Below are positions 1 through 9,012 of a DNA stretch of 64,000 nucleotides, piece after piece. The first letter of the stretch is position 1, and each line of letters starts with the position of its first letter. Under the pieces are notes generated by a model, which was given only the letters and a program-made list of their open reading frames with translations, searched no databases and was not told the DNA's origin. The translations under genes were made by a program, and so were the position numbers. Source of the DNA: Pelosinus baikalensis (GTDB lineage: Bacteria; Bacillota; Negativicutes; DSM-13327); the NCBI RefSeq assembly GCF_020819555.1, contig NZ_JAJHJB010000019.1:38893-102892 (forward strand). Direction: 5' to 3'.

Positions 1-106
1 GGTCGGTGAAGTAGTTAAAATGGTGGAGTTTCTGGCAGATGATGAACTGGCACCGGAGTATCTGACCGGATCGGTAATTTATCTGGATGGAGGGGCTGGA
101 TTGTAG
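1..106 (+). CDS. SDR-family 3-oxoacyl-ACP reductase-like protein, C-terminal end only
   Basis: Only the last 34 codons are present, in the frame that starts at base 2 and ends with TAG at 104-106. The translated end, with a YLTGSVIYLDGGAG-type stretch, is the characteristic C-terminus of classical short-chain dehydrogenases of the FabG group, which use NADPH to reduce 3-oxoacyl thioesters. The next gene starts at the base after this stop codon, so the two are very likely co-transcribed. A ketoreductase here fits the ACP and acyltransferase-fold genes further along. The active site is outside the window, so the substrate cannot be judged. Confidence 0.7.
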   Translation, partial: VGEVVKMVEFLADDELAPEYLTGSVIYLDGGAGL

Positions 107-1660
107 ATGAGTAACGAGTTTGACTTGCTAACTAACGTATGGAACAGGCATACTGTTTTATCTCATATTTCTCAATTGGTGCAGCAAGAACGTAAAGTGG
201 GAATCGCCTTGGCAGATGTTGATTTTTTTATAAATGTTGATTCTAAAGTTGGCAATGAAGAAGGGGATCGTATACTGCAAAGGATAGCAAGCTTTTTTTC
301 GAAATGTGAAGGCACCGTTGCCGGACGATATGAGTCAGATGAGTTTATCCTTGTTTTTTCGGGAAAGGAGCAGGAAGAACTTTCGATTTTATTGGACTCT
401 TTACGAAAAAGCTTCAGGAAGCAGAGGTTTATAAGCGAAGATTCATTATACGCTAAGGTGCCTATGACTGTCAGTTTTGGACTAGCGGTTTATGGCGGAA
501 GAATAAATAGTATGGAATTATTGTTAAAATCGGCGGAGATTGCTCTCGCAATGGCAAAAAAAAGAGGACGAAACCAAGTGGCTGCTGCAACTGATAATAT
601 ATATATAATTTCTAATGATGAGCAGGCCGAAGTGTCAACTGTTATCGGTTCAGGATTAAAGGGGTATGGCGGAGACGGCTGTTATGCTGCCAGTGCTAGA
701 CTAGTAGAGCCATACGGAATTGACTTGATAAATGAAGAAGAAATCATTTTTGCAGATCGCGGAAATCATCGGATAAGGAAAATTAGGAAAGATGGAATTG
801 TTGAAAACGTTGCAGGGGATGGAACGTATGGATACTTTGGTGATCATGGTTTTGCACAAACAGCGAAGCTAAATAAGCCCAGCGGTATAGCTGTTACATC
901 AGAGAATCATATATATATCGCCGATACGGGGAACCATTGCATAAGAAAAATTGATAAGGACGGTACTATTTCAACCTTGGCAGGGTGCGGTTTGGAAGGG
1001 TATGAGGGAGATGGGAAAGAAGCCGCTATGGCCAAGTTGAGCCGTCCTGGCGGTGTTGTTGTAGATAAGGTAGGCAATGTATATACAAACGACTATGGAA
1101 ACAACGTAATTCGGATAATCACGAAAGACGGAATCATATCTACGGTAGCTGGTTCAGGCGAGTTCGGTTATAAGGGTGACGGAAAAAATCCCCTGGAAGC
1201 GGCAATGGATCGTCCTTACGGTTTGGCGGTTACACAGAATGGAGAATTTATCTATATTGCCGACTATGGAAATAACTGCATAAGAAAAGTAGCTGTCAGA
1301 GAACACACAATCCATACAATTTGCGGTACAGGAGAGCAAGGATATGACGGGGATGGGGGAAATGCCCTAAAAGCGAAGCTGAACGGCCCTTATTGGATCA
1401 GTCTCTGGTTAGATCGATATCTATTGATAGCAGACGCTGACAATAACTGTATACGAATAATGAATCTTTTGACGAATCGAATTGAAACTCTCGCAGGAAA
1501 TGGTAAGCCCGGTTATTGTGATAAAAAAGAACCTGATGAGCAGACATGCTTCAATATTCCTGCGGGCATGGTTGCGGATACTAAGAACGGGCTTTTATAT
1601 GTTGCTGATTATGCCAATAATGCCATTAGAAAGGTGAAAATTAGTAAATTACCTTGTTAA
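107..1660 (+). CDS. Degenerate GGDEF domain fused to an NHL-repeat beta-propeller
   Basis: The 517-aa protein has two parts. Residues about 6-165 are a GGDEF fold: an LTN-WNR start, an ADVDFF metal-site region near 37-41, and a VSFGLA strand. The signature GGDEF is replaced by ESDEF (76-80), so diguanylate cyclase activity is doubtful. Residues about 175-515 carry at least five NHL-type repeats with recurring G-GYxGDG, LxxPxGIAV, YIADxGNxCIRKI and TIAG elements, predicted to fold as a beta-propeller. No signal peptide or membrane segment is seen. The ATG directly abuts the preceding stop; GGAGGGG at 89-95 is the ribosome site. A related NHL-only protein lies at 12790-13875. Its role is unknown; a GTP or c-di-GMP sensor coupled to a binding propeller is only a guess. 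Confidence 0.8.
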   Translation: MSNEFDLLTNVWNRHTVLSHISQLVQQERKVGIALADVDFFINVDSKVGNEEGDRILQRIASFFSKCEGTVAGRYESDEFILVFSGKEQEELSILLDSLRKSFRKQRFISEDSLYAKVPMTVSFGLAVYGGRINSMELLLKSAEIALAMAKKRGRNQVAAATDNIYIISNDEQAEVSTVIGSGLKGYGGDGCYAASARLVEPYGIDLINEEEIIFADRGNHRIRKIRKDGIVENVAGDGTYGYFGDHGFAQTAKLNKPSGIAVTSENHIYIADTGNHCIRKIDKDGTISTLAGCGLEGYEGDGKEAAMAKLSRPGGVVVDKVGNVYTNDYGNNVIRIITKDGIISTVAGSGEFGYKGDGKNPLEAAMDRPYGLAVTQNGEFIYIADYGNNCIRKVAVREHTIHTICGTGEQGYDGDGGNALKAKLNGPYWISLWLDRYLLIADADNNCIRIMNLLTNRIETLAGNGKPGYCDKKEPDEQTCFNIPAGMVADTKNGLLYVADYANNAIRKVKISKLPC

Positions 1661-1752
1661 AGGTCACTACTCCCATTGCGGAGACAGGATGGGTTTCTGC
1701 TGCTAGAGCGGTCAAGCCATGGTGAATGATTTGATAAAGAGAGTTGATGAAA

Positions 1753-2589
1753 ATGCCTGAATTACCTGAGATCATTAATTTATCCGAGCAAATGAATCAA
1801 GAACTGCAGCACACAATAATCAAAGATATCTATGTGATGCAAGAAAAGTGTATTAATATGCCTGCAGCTGATTTTATAAAGCTATTGTCAAACAAGCGTG
1901 TAGAGCAGGTATCCTCTAGAGGGAAATGGATTATCACAAGGCTTGACCACGGTGTTGGACTTTTTTTGAATCTGGGTATGGGGGGAAACGTAATTCTTCA
2001 TGAAAATGATCATGACCTGCCTTCAAAGTATCAGCTGAGGATAGATATGCATGATAAACGAGTATTAACCATCAGCTTCTGGTGGTTTGGATATATACAC
2101 TGCGTTGATAAAGGAGATTGGGGAAGCCATAAGGGGATTGCAAAGCTTGGCCCTACGCCTATAAGGGACCCCGAATTTACACAAGTACATTTTATAAACC
2201 TGCTCCAAGGCAGAAAAGGTTCAGTTAAGAACTATCTACTCAATCAGAACAATATTGCCGGTATAGGAAACGTATATGTTCAGGATATATTGTTTAGGGC
2301 CAAGATACATCCCGATAGGAAATTGCAAACATTGTCGGAAGCTGAGAAGTTTTTGCTCTATCGGAGTATTATAGAAACTCTTGAGGGGGCAGTTAAACTT
2401 GGTGGGCTTGCTTACGAAAAGGATCTTTACAACCAGCCAGGCAGATTTAAGGACTTTCTTGTAGGTTATCGGGAGGATCTTCCATGTCCAATATGCAAGA
2501 CACTCATTCAAAAAATTAAATCGGGCAGTACAGCCTCGTATATATGTCCCGCTTGCCAAGGATTGGATACTAATGGGGCCAATGTGTAA
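1753..2589 (+). CDS. Fpg/Nei-family DNA glycosylase (clostridial endonuclease VIII type)
   Basis: The ATG at 1753 gives an MPELPE N-terminus, leaving Pro as the catalytic nucleophile and Glu as partner after Met removal. Longer in-frame starts (TTG 1744, ATG 1747) would bury that proline, so 1753 was chosen. Also visible are the RGKW lysine region, an LGMGG loop, an AGIGNVYVQDILF helix-two-turn-helix and a C-terminal zinc finger (CPIC...CPAC). The protein is 278 aa, normal for the family. Such enzymes excise oxidised or ring-opened bases and nick the abasic site. The finger loop reads GSTASY, which I recall as usual for the clostridial subgroup. Its place beside a biosynthetic block raises the idea of self-protection against a DNA-damaging product, which is inference. 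Confidence 0.85.
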   Translation: MPELPEIINLSEQMNQELQHTIIKDIYVMQEKCINMPAADFIKLLSNKRVEQVSSRGKWIITRLDHGVGLFLNLGMGGNVILHENDHDLPSKYQLRIDMHDKRVLTISFWWFGYIHCVDKGDWGSHKGIAKLGPTPIRDPEFTQVHFINLLQGRKGSVKNYLLNQNNIAGIGNVYVQDILFRAKIHPDRKLQTLSEAEKFLLYRSIIETLEGAVKLGGLAYEKDLYNQPGRFKDFLVGYREDLPCPICKTLIQKIKSGSTASYICPACQGLDTNGANV

Positions 2590-2669
2590 TTTGGTCTTAC
2601 CCATACATGAATCACCTAAGAATTCATGATTTCAGTTATAAATAATAAATGAAAAGAGGTAGATAATTT

Positions 2670-4253
2670 ATGGCTACTCGTGTTGGTACCACTGTATATT
2701 GCAATAATACTGGCGAACTGATAGACCTTAGTGACGTCAAATATAATAATGAGGTCACCAAAATTATCGGCGGTGGCGGTAATGACATTCTTAAGGGGAA
2801 TTCTCTTGATAATGTTATACAAGGAGGTTATGGAGACGACCAAATTTGGGGAGGTCCGGGGGGGAATAATACTCTCAGCGGAGGACCAGGTACTAATGTT
2901 TTTTGGTGGGATAAGAATGGCGGACATGACACTATCTTAGACGAGGGCGAGAGACACAAAGGGAACTTTCTATGCTTGTACAATATGAGCCGTCAAGAGT
3001 GTGAGGTATCGAATGAAAATGGGAATCTTCATATTGCGGCAGGACGTGCCCAATTAGATATAAGGAATTGGTATCATCAAGAACCTAAACACAGAATTCA
3101 GATATTTATCTTTAATGACAATACAGCCTATTTGTGGAATGATGGCAAAGGTGCTCGACTTGATCTTTTTAGTGAGTGTTATAAACCGATTTATGACGTT
3201 TTGGGAACTGTGATTCATATCAAGACACTGGATTCCGGAAACTGCATTATACATGGAAACTATGCCGACAACATCATTGAGGGCGGTAACGGCAACGATC
3301 AGATCTGGGGCGGCCCAGGAGGCAATAACATTCTCAGTGGAGGCGCAGGTGCTGATGTCTATTGGTGGGGGATGATAGGGGGAGATTCTGATGCTCATGA
3401 CATCATCTTAGACGGAGGCGAAAAGAACAAGGGAGATGTTCTTTATTTATACGATGTGAGCCGCCAAGATTATTTCGCTTCGAATGTAGACGGGGATCTT
3501 CATATTAGTGCCGGAAATGCTGTGCTTGATATAAAAAATTGGTATCATCAAAATCCAGAAAATAGGATTCAAACATTTATATGTAATGATAACATAGCTT
3601 ATGTTTGGAATGATGGACATGATGCCGAAATTAATTTATTTGAAGAGAGTTTTCAATGGCTTACGAATCGGTGGGTATCTATATGTCATATCAAAACACT
3701 TGAGTCTGGGAACTGCATTCTGCGCGGAGACAGCTTCGACAACATCATTGAGGGAGGCAGCGGCAACGACCAAATTTGGGGTGGATCCGGCGGTAGTAAC
3801 ATTCTCAGTGGAGGAGGAGGTGCTAATGTCTTTTGGTGGGGTAATGGTGAAGGCAATGACATCATTACTGACTTGACTTCCAGCGACTTGGTGAAATTAT
3901 ACAATATTAGCATGGAAGATTGTTCTGCCTCGCGACTGGAAAATGATTTAATCATTACGTCGAATTTGGCTGGCAACAGTCTCACAATAAAAGCCTACTT
4001 TAGTAATGAATCCTTTGACTACTCTCAGAATCCTAAAGTCCCTGCGTTTTATGACAGTACGAAAAAACTTTTTACTTTGTGTGGCGATACCATGCAATTT
4101 GTTATGCTAAGTACACCCATTCAGTCCCAAGGGATTGATTTGGAGATTTTGAATCGAGATATTCTTGCAGATGATTGTGTCAGACGGCTTAAAGGTGATG
4201 GTCATCACGCACCCGTACAATCATTAGGGGCGGCCAAGCAGCGGTCATTATAG
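2670..4253 (+). CDS. RTX (haemolysin-type calcium-binding) repeat protein with three tandem modules
   Basis: The 527-aa protein contains clusters of GGxGxDxIxG nonapeptides, for example GGYGDDQIWGG, GGNGNDQIWGG and GGSGNDQIWGG, the signature of RTX beta-rolls that bind calcium. They sit in three similar modules at roughly residues 30-195, 196-365 and 366-440. The first two each continue into an xWWG/D patch, an SRQ element, a DLHIxAG segment, an NWYHQ motif and an AYxWNDG motif. No N-terminal signal peptide is present, in keeping with type I secreted RTX proteins, but no type I exporter is in the window. Ribosome site AGAGG is near 2654. No catalytic domain is recognised, so adhesin or surface-layer roles are possible. 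Confidence 0.8.
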   Translation: MATRVGTTVYCNNTGELIDLSDVKYNNEVTKIIGGGGNDILKGNSLDNVIQGGYGDDQIWGGPGGNNTLSGGPGTNVFWWDKNGGHDTILDEGERHKGNFLCLYNMSRQECEVSNENGNLHIAAGRAQLDIRNWYHQEPKHRIQIFIFNDNTAYLWNDGKGARLDLFSECYKPIYDVLGTVIHIKTLDSGNCIIHGNYADNIIEGGNGNDQIWGGPGGNNILSGGAGADVYWWGMIGGDSDAHDIILDGGEKNKGDVLYLYDVSRQDYFASNVDGDLHISAGNAVLDIKNWYHQNPENRIQTFICNDNIAYVWNDGHDAEINLFEESFQWLTNRWVSICHIKTLESGNCILRGDSFDNIIEGGSGNDQIWGGSGGSNILSGGGGANVFWWGNGEGNDIITDLTSSDLVKLYNISMEDCSASRLENDLIITSNLAGNSLTIKAYFSNESFDYSQNPKVPAFYDSTKKLFTLCGDTMQFVMLSTPIQSQGIDLEILNRDILADDCVRRLKGDGHHAPVQSLGAAKQRSL

Positions 4254-4348
4254 GATGCGCAAATTCTAACAGGAATATTTGTTTTGCCAGAGTTAAATTA
4301 GGCATAGAAAGCTTGGATGAATATCTAATACTGATGGGAGTACGTGAA

Positions 4349-5047
4349 ATGAAACAGCCAAACGTAATTTGCTTTGATTATTATATGACCTTGGTTGAAT
4401 TACACCAGCCATATGAAAAAATAAGGACATGGCTTGGATGTTACCTGAGAAATTCACATCCAGAGATTGATTCTGATAAATTCTATGGCAAATTCAACAG
4501 AAATAGGGCTGTATTAAGTTCAGGAGGGATTTTCAAACTAGGGATTGATTTGTTATGCCAAAGTTTGCAGAAAACATGCGAGTCCTTTCACATAAATGAC
4601 TTTTCATACGAATTTGCAGAATTAATTTTTGATCTCTTTAGTTCGCCAATCGCGTATTTTGATGCTCATGATACTGTAAATAAGCTTAAAACTCAATTTT
4701 CCGTTGGACTGTTAACAAATGCTGATAACTATATAGTAAAGCAATCCATTTCTAGGCAGAAATTCGAGTTTGACTTTGTGATTACATCAGAGGATGCAAA
4801 AGCCAATAAACCTGATAACAAAATTTTTTTACACGCATTGGAAAAGCTCGGTAAAAAGTATGATGAGATTCTTATGGTCGGAGATTCGCAATTTGATGAT
4901 CTTTATGGGGCAGGGAAATTAAATATTAAAACTCTGTGGATCAATAGAAACAATGAGCCATTAAAAGCAGGCGTAATACCACCTGCCTTTACAACGGATA
5001 CCTTATCAGGAATATTAAAATATCAAGATCTGAGGATGGAATTATGA
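4349..5047 (+). CDS. HAD-superfamily hydrolase
   Basis: The ATG at 4349 follows GGGAG at 4336-4340 with an 8-nt gap; an upstream TTG at 4313 lacks a comparable site. The 232-aa product shows the HAD motifs in order: FDYYMT (motif I, nucleophile Asp10), LLTNAD (motif II), a Lys in AKANKPDNKIF (motif III) and VGDSQFDD (motif IV). The residue two after the nucleophile is Tyr, not the Asp usual for phosphatases; D-x-Y is the pattern of L-2-haloacid dehalogenases. A phosphatase assignment is therefore uncertain. The stop overlaps the next start (ATGA), so it is translationally coupled to the phosphotransferase-like gene. Confidence 0.8.
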   Translation: MKQPNVICFDYYMTLVELHQPYEKIRTWLGCYLRNSHPEIDSDKFYGKFNRNRAVLSSGGIFKLGIDLLCQSLQKTCESFHINDFSYEFAELIFDLFSSPIAYFDAHDTVNKLKTQFSVGLLTNADNYIVKQSISRQKFEFDFVITSEDAKANKPDNKIFLHALEKLGKKYDEILMVGDSQFDDLYGAGKLNIKTLWINRNNEPLKAGVIPPAFTTDTLSGILKYQDLRMEL

Positions 5048-7629
5048 GAAGTATTTATAATTGCCTTCAAAATATCCAAAATAAAGACGGGGAATTGTTT
5101 GGAATGAAAACAATTCGGCTTGCTGGGCTATTACAGAAGGGGTATGATGTCCCCGCTGGATATGCCTTATCTGTTGAAGCTTTCACAAAGTTTTGCAGCT
5201 TTAATGGTATAACCACGACAAACAATAGCATGGAAAGCAGCGAAAAAATCCTTGCGGGCAGCTTTCCTGACGATTTGCGTACGGACTTGAATGCAGTTTG
5301 GAACCAAATTGCTCAAAATGGGAAGTGCGATGCAATAATTGTACGTTCCTCAGCAATTGATGAAGATGAAAAACAGTATTCTTGCGCAGGGATATATGAG
5401 AGTATCATTAACATAAAAGATGTAGAGAGTTTTTTTGAGAGCATAAAAAAATGTTGGGCATCTTACTTTTGTGAAAGAGCATTGGTCTACAGAAAGAAAT
5501 GCGATTTAGAAGCAGTAGGGATGGGACTCATTATTCAAGAAATGATCAGCGGGGAAAAAGCTGGTGTGATATTTACCATAAACCCCGTAACCGGAAATCG
5601 TAATGAAATGGTTATTGAGGCGTATCCCGGTTTGAACTTTGCTGTTGTGGAAGGAATAACTCAAGCGGATAAATTTATTGTAGACAGACAGGGGAATATA
5701 CTTTCCTCAGATATCTCCGATAAAAAGGTTGAATACTGCATTGGGGGACATTCGCTGTCTATCGATGTAAAGAGTATAGAAAAAGTGGACTGGGCAGCGC
5801 CTTGTTTGTCTGTAGAGGAATTATTCGCGGTTTCAAAAATTGGAACTTTGCTGGAAGAATGGTTAGGGGAGCCGTGTGATGTAGAATGGACAATTAAGGA
5901 TCATAAACTATTCATCCTGCAATGCCGCCCAGTAACCGTTAAAGAAGATAGTGCTTCCAAGCCTTGTATACCTTATAACTTTGATATTCCAGAGAATGTT
6001 GAGTGCAGTCTTCTCGACAGGTATTCTGAACCGGCAAGCACTTGTTATCTTTCACTGCTTGAGTCTTGGGAAGAGGTCGTATATCTCAGCTTTTATACAA
6101 AGCTTGAAGGAAAATCATGCAAGGAAAAACCCTTTTTATTTTACTTTAACAGGGTATATTGGAATCACAAATTTCAGAGGGAAGTCTTTGATAACCTTCC
6201 ATTTGATACCCCGATATGTAAGGATGTCAGCAAAAAACTGAAGCTTACACGACTTATGTTTTGCGGGTATAAAAAGTGGTATAAGCGTTTGGACAGATAT
6301 GAAGGATATATTAAGGAATTTTCCAGCTATGATACAGCTGCTATGAACATTGGTGATCTTATCCGGCTTGCTAAGAAAGTTACCAATGTCTTCTGCAATT
6401 ACATTGGTAAAGACCATTTCCGATTCTTGGGGTTGGCACAAGTATGCTATAAGCTGCTGACTGCATATCTTCCTGATACACCTGAGGTAAAAGAGAATAT
6501 TGCAAGAATCATTGAATCCAATGATTCAAAAAACATGACAATGCAATCGAATGATGAGCTTTTGCAGCTAGCTATGAAAGCAAATTCATGCACTGACATT
6601 CGGGAGATCTTCTGCAAAACGGATGCCAATGAAATATACGAAACAATGAAAGGGACTTGTGAAAGAGAGAAGTTTCGAAAGCAGTTTGACGATTTTATCA
6701 AAAGACATGGTCATCGGGGAACGTCTTGCGATGACCTATATACCCCTCATTGGGTGGAAGAACCGGCTATTGTGCTGGAGCTGATGAAACAATTAATCAT
6801 AAACCCCGTGAATTCAGTATGTAATAGTAAAATATCGGATGCAGCTAAAAAAATAGAGCAGTCACTTTTTATTGATAGAGTACTAGCAAGTTCCAATAAA
6901 AGTATCCTCTCAAAAATAATTGAGAAGAAGAAACTAAATACAATAATACAGCTCACAACTGAGTATATGACCTTGAGGGAAAATCAGCGATATTATTTTG
7001 ACAAAAGTTGGGTTTTGCTACGGGGAATCCTGCTTTCCATAGGAAATATACTAGTTGAAAAAGGTATCCTTCAGGTATCTGCCGATATATTCCATCTTAC
7101 TATCGATGAAATATATGATTTAGAAGATCGTAATGATCCGCCATATACGAAGGATTGGGAAAGTGATGTGGAGCAAAGGAAAAAAGCTTACCTGCAAAAT
7201 ATCAAAATTGCGCCGCCGTATTTAATAAAGGATAGCGACTTGATTCGTTTACAGAAAAGCGGCTTAAAAAAGAATTATAAATCAACTGGTATAAGCCCTG
7301 GCAAAGCGCTCGGACCTGTGAGGACAATTTCGTCGATTGCAGACTTAAGTAAAGTTCGTAGCGGCGATATTGCTGTTGTTTCGACATTTCATCCAAGTTG
7401 GACACCTATGTTGGGCGTAGTTAGTGGTCTTGTAATGAATTATGGCAACATTCTTTCACATGGAGCGGTTGTAGCCAGAGAATATAGAATCCCTGTAGTG
7501 GTATTTAACGATATGGCAACTCATGTGCTGCAGGATGGACTTTGGATAGAAATTAATGGGACTACCGGAAGAATACGGGTATGTGATATTGATGATGGAA
7601 GCAATAAAGGGGAGAAAAATATTTTGTGA
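5044..7629 (+). CDS. PEP synthase / rifampicin phosphotransferase-like enzyme
   Basis: The 861-aa protein has the architecture of pyruvate-phosphate-dikinase-type ATP enzymes. An N-terminal ATP-grasp domain (about 1-310) contains VRSSAIDED and a glycine-rich turn, ending in the WTIKDHKLFILQCRPV strand. A central domain spans about 320-740. The C-terminal swivelling phosphohistidine domain carries GNILSHGAVVARE with the catalytic His at 806. The separate PEP/pyruvate-binding barrel of true PEP synthase is not apparent, which matches rifampicin phosphotransferases, where the middle domain binds the acceptor. It would move the beta-phosphate of ATP through His806 to an unknown acceptor. The 4-bp overlap with the HAD gene suggests a phosphorylation/dephosphorylation pair, or self-resistance. 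Confidence 0.8.
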   Translation: MRSIYNCLQNIQNKDGELFGMKTIRLAGLLQKGYDVPAGYALSVEAFTKFCSFNGITTTNNSMESSEKILAGSFPDDLRTDLNAVWNQIAQNGKCDAIIVRSSAIDEDEKQYSCAGIYESIINIKDVESFFESIKKCWASYFCERALVYRKKCDLEAVGMGLIIQEMISGEKAGVIFTINPVTGNRNEMVIEAYPGLNFAVVEGITQADKFIVDRQGNILSSDISDKKVEYCIGGHSLSIDVKSIEKVDWAAPCLSVEELFAVSKIGTLLEEWLGEPCDVEWTIKDHKLFILQCRPVTVKEDSASKPCIPYNFDIPENVECSLLDRYSEPASTCYLSLLESWEEVVYLSFYTKLEGKSCKEKPFLFYFNRVYWNHKFQREVFDNLPFDTPICKDVSKKLKLTRLMFCGYKKWYKRLDRYEGYIKEFSSYDTAAMNIGDLIRLAKKVTNVFCNYIGKDHFRFLGLAQVCYKLLTAYLPDTPEVKENIARIIESNDSKNMTMQSNDELLQLAMKANSCTDIREIFCKTDANEIYETMKGTCEREKFRKQFDDFIKRHGHRGTSCDDLYTPHWVEEPAIVLELMKQLIINPVNSVCNSKISDAAKKIEQSLFIDRVLASSNKSILSKIIEKKKLNTIIQLTTEYMTLRENQRYYFDKSWVLLRGILLSIGNILVEKGILQVSADIFHLTIDEIYDLEDRNDPPYTKDWESDVEQRKKAYLQNIKIAPPYLIKDSDLIRLQKSGLKKNYKSTGISPGKALGPVRTISSIADLSKVRSGDIAVVSTFHPSWTPMLGVVSGLVMNYGNILSHGAVVAREYRIPVVVFNDMATHVLQDGLWIEINGTTGRIRVCDIDDGSNKGEKNIL

Positions 7630-7736
7630 TAAAACTTTTAAATGTAAATGTGTATATGTAAACTTTTCAAGTGTACTTAATATGCTAACGTTTAAAGAGA
7701 ATATAAAAAAATGAAAAAATAAGAGGAGGTTACCCA

Positions 7737-7994
7737 ATGGATAAAAATGCAACGGTAGAAGAAAGGATTAAATCCATAGTCATTTCGAGGCTTAAAGATA
7801 CGGAAATAACAAAAAAAATAACGTATGAAACTCCCCTGCTATCTTTAGGTATAGATTCCATTTTGGCATTATCAATCCTAGTTGAGATTGAAGAGATTTT
7901 CAATATCGAAATAGATGATGCTGATTTAAACATGGATAAAGTGAAAAATATCAATGCTTACGCAAATTTTGTGAGAGAGTATTTGAATAAATGA
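7737..7994 (+). CDS. Stand-alone acyl carrier protein
   Basis: The 85-aa acidic protein has the carrier fold and the phosphopantetheine motif LGIDSI with the modifiable Ser at residue 41, followed by a helix II of the ALSILVEIEEIF kind. A very strong ribosome site (GAGGAGG) precedes the ATG. It lies between the phosphotransferase-like gene and a hydrolase, with a radical SAM enzyme and an acyltransferase-fold gene downstream, so it probably tethers an acyl or aminoacyl intermediate of the local pathway. The second half departs from housekeeping AcpP, which supports a dedicated role. A separate fatty-acid ACP is expected elsewhere. Confidence 0.9.
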   Translation: MDKNATVEERIKSIVISRLKDTEITKKITYETPLLSLGIDSILALSILVEIEEIFNIEIDDADLNMDKVKNINAYANFVREYLNK

Positions 7995-8117
7995 ATCTTT
8001 AGACTGCGTTTTGTAGAGTAAAATCAGCCACGCAAAATCCTTGTATGGCTGGCATAAAATCGATGGAAATGTTTTTATGTTAAGAATGAGATAAGAACTT
8101 TAAGAATTTAAAATACA

Positions 8118-9008
8118 TTGTTAGCGGGTGTGAACGTGTTTCATTTTACTATAATTATTAGTGTATTGATTCTAATATATTATTTTGTAAGAGCATACAA
8201 GCTAGTATTAGCATTGGGTCATCCCAAGAAAAATGAGTTTTGCCTAAAAAAAAATTCATCAATAACATATCGTAAGTTTGATTTTACTGCGAAGGATGGC
8301 CTCAAGCTTAAAGGTATTAATTATGAACCAACTATAAATCCAAAGGGGACAATACTCGCTTGTCATTATCTGGGGGGGAGCAAGGAAGCCATTTTCCCTT
8401 TTTTTGAGTCTCTGATACAGGCGGGATTTCGAGTGATTAGCTTTGATTTCAGAAACCATGGAGAGAGCGGCGATGATAGCAGAATTCAATACTCACTAGA
8501 AAATGATTTTATAGCACTGATTGAGACTATAAAAAAAATGGGTATTGAAGGACCTTTTGGTATTATGGGTTTTTCAATGGGATCAGTACCCGCATTATTA
8601 GCGATGCATAGGTATTCCGACGTGAAAGTCGTAGTAGTTGACAGCGGACCGCTTATTTTAGTAAAAAAATACTTTCAATATGTCTTAGATAATAAAGGTA
8701 TAACAAACCCTTTGGTACGATTCTTATTTTTGTCATTATATCTGTATTATGGCGGTTATTTAAAAATGGCAAATAAGACAAAAAAGATTTTAAAAGAATT
8801 GAAGGGGAAGCCAGTATTATTTATCCATGGAGACAAAGATAACATAATTGCTATAGAAAATGCAGAACTAGCTTTTGAATTGCTGAAATCCAATCATGCA
8901 ATGTTGTGGAGAGTACCGAACTCAAGGCACCTGACAAATAAATACATTAAGAGTGGAGAGTACGAGAAAAGAGTATTAGATTTCTTTAATACATATTTAA
9001 GGGCGTGA
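8118..9008 (+). CDS. Membrane-anchored alpha/beta hydrolase
   Basis: An N-terminal membrane segment (about residues 8-30) precedes an alpha/beta hydrolase domain. The nucleophile elbow is GFSMGS with Ser153; the acid is Asp239 or Asp241 in LFIHGDKDN and the base is His271 in NSRHLT. An HYLGGS oxyanion loop lies near 83-88. The start is uncertain: TTG 8118 is used, but GTG at 8130 or 8136 is also possible and none has a good ribosome site. The gene ends 4 nt before the radical SAM gene. In the block it could release or trim a carrier-bound product at the membrane; the substrate is unknown. Confidence 0.75.
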   Translation: MLAGVNVFHFTIIISVLILIYYFVRAYKLVLALGHPKKNEFCLKKNSSITYRKFDFTAKDGLKLKGINYEPTINPKGTILACHYLGGSKEAIFPFFESLIQAGFRVISFDFRNHGESGDDSRIQYSLENDFIALIETIKKMGIEGPFGIMGFSMGSVPALLAMHRYSDVKVVVVDSGPLILVKKYFQYVLDNKGITNPLVRFLFLSLYLYYGGYLKMANKTKKILKELKGKPVLFIHGDKDNIIAIENAELAFELLKSNHAMLWRVPNSRHLTNKYIKSGEYEKRVLDFFNTYLRA

Positions 9009-9012
9009 TAAT

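Noticed and set aside
2236..2604. 122-residue minus-strand open frame opposite the glycosylase gene
   Set aside because: It lies wholly within the Fpg/Nei gene, lacks a ribosome site and has no recognisable domain.
3054..3398. 114-residue minus-strand frame within the RTX gene
   Set aside because: Glycine-rich codons give long antisense frames; the plus-strand repeats explain the sequence.
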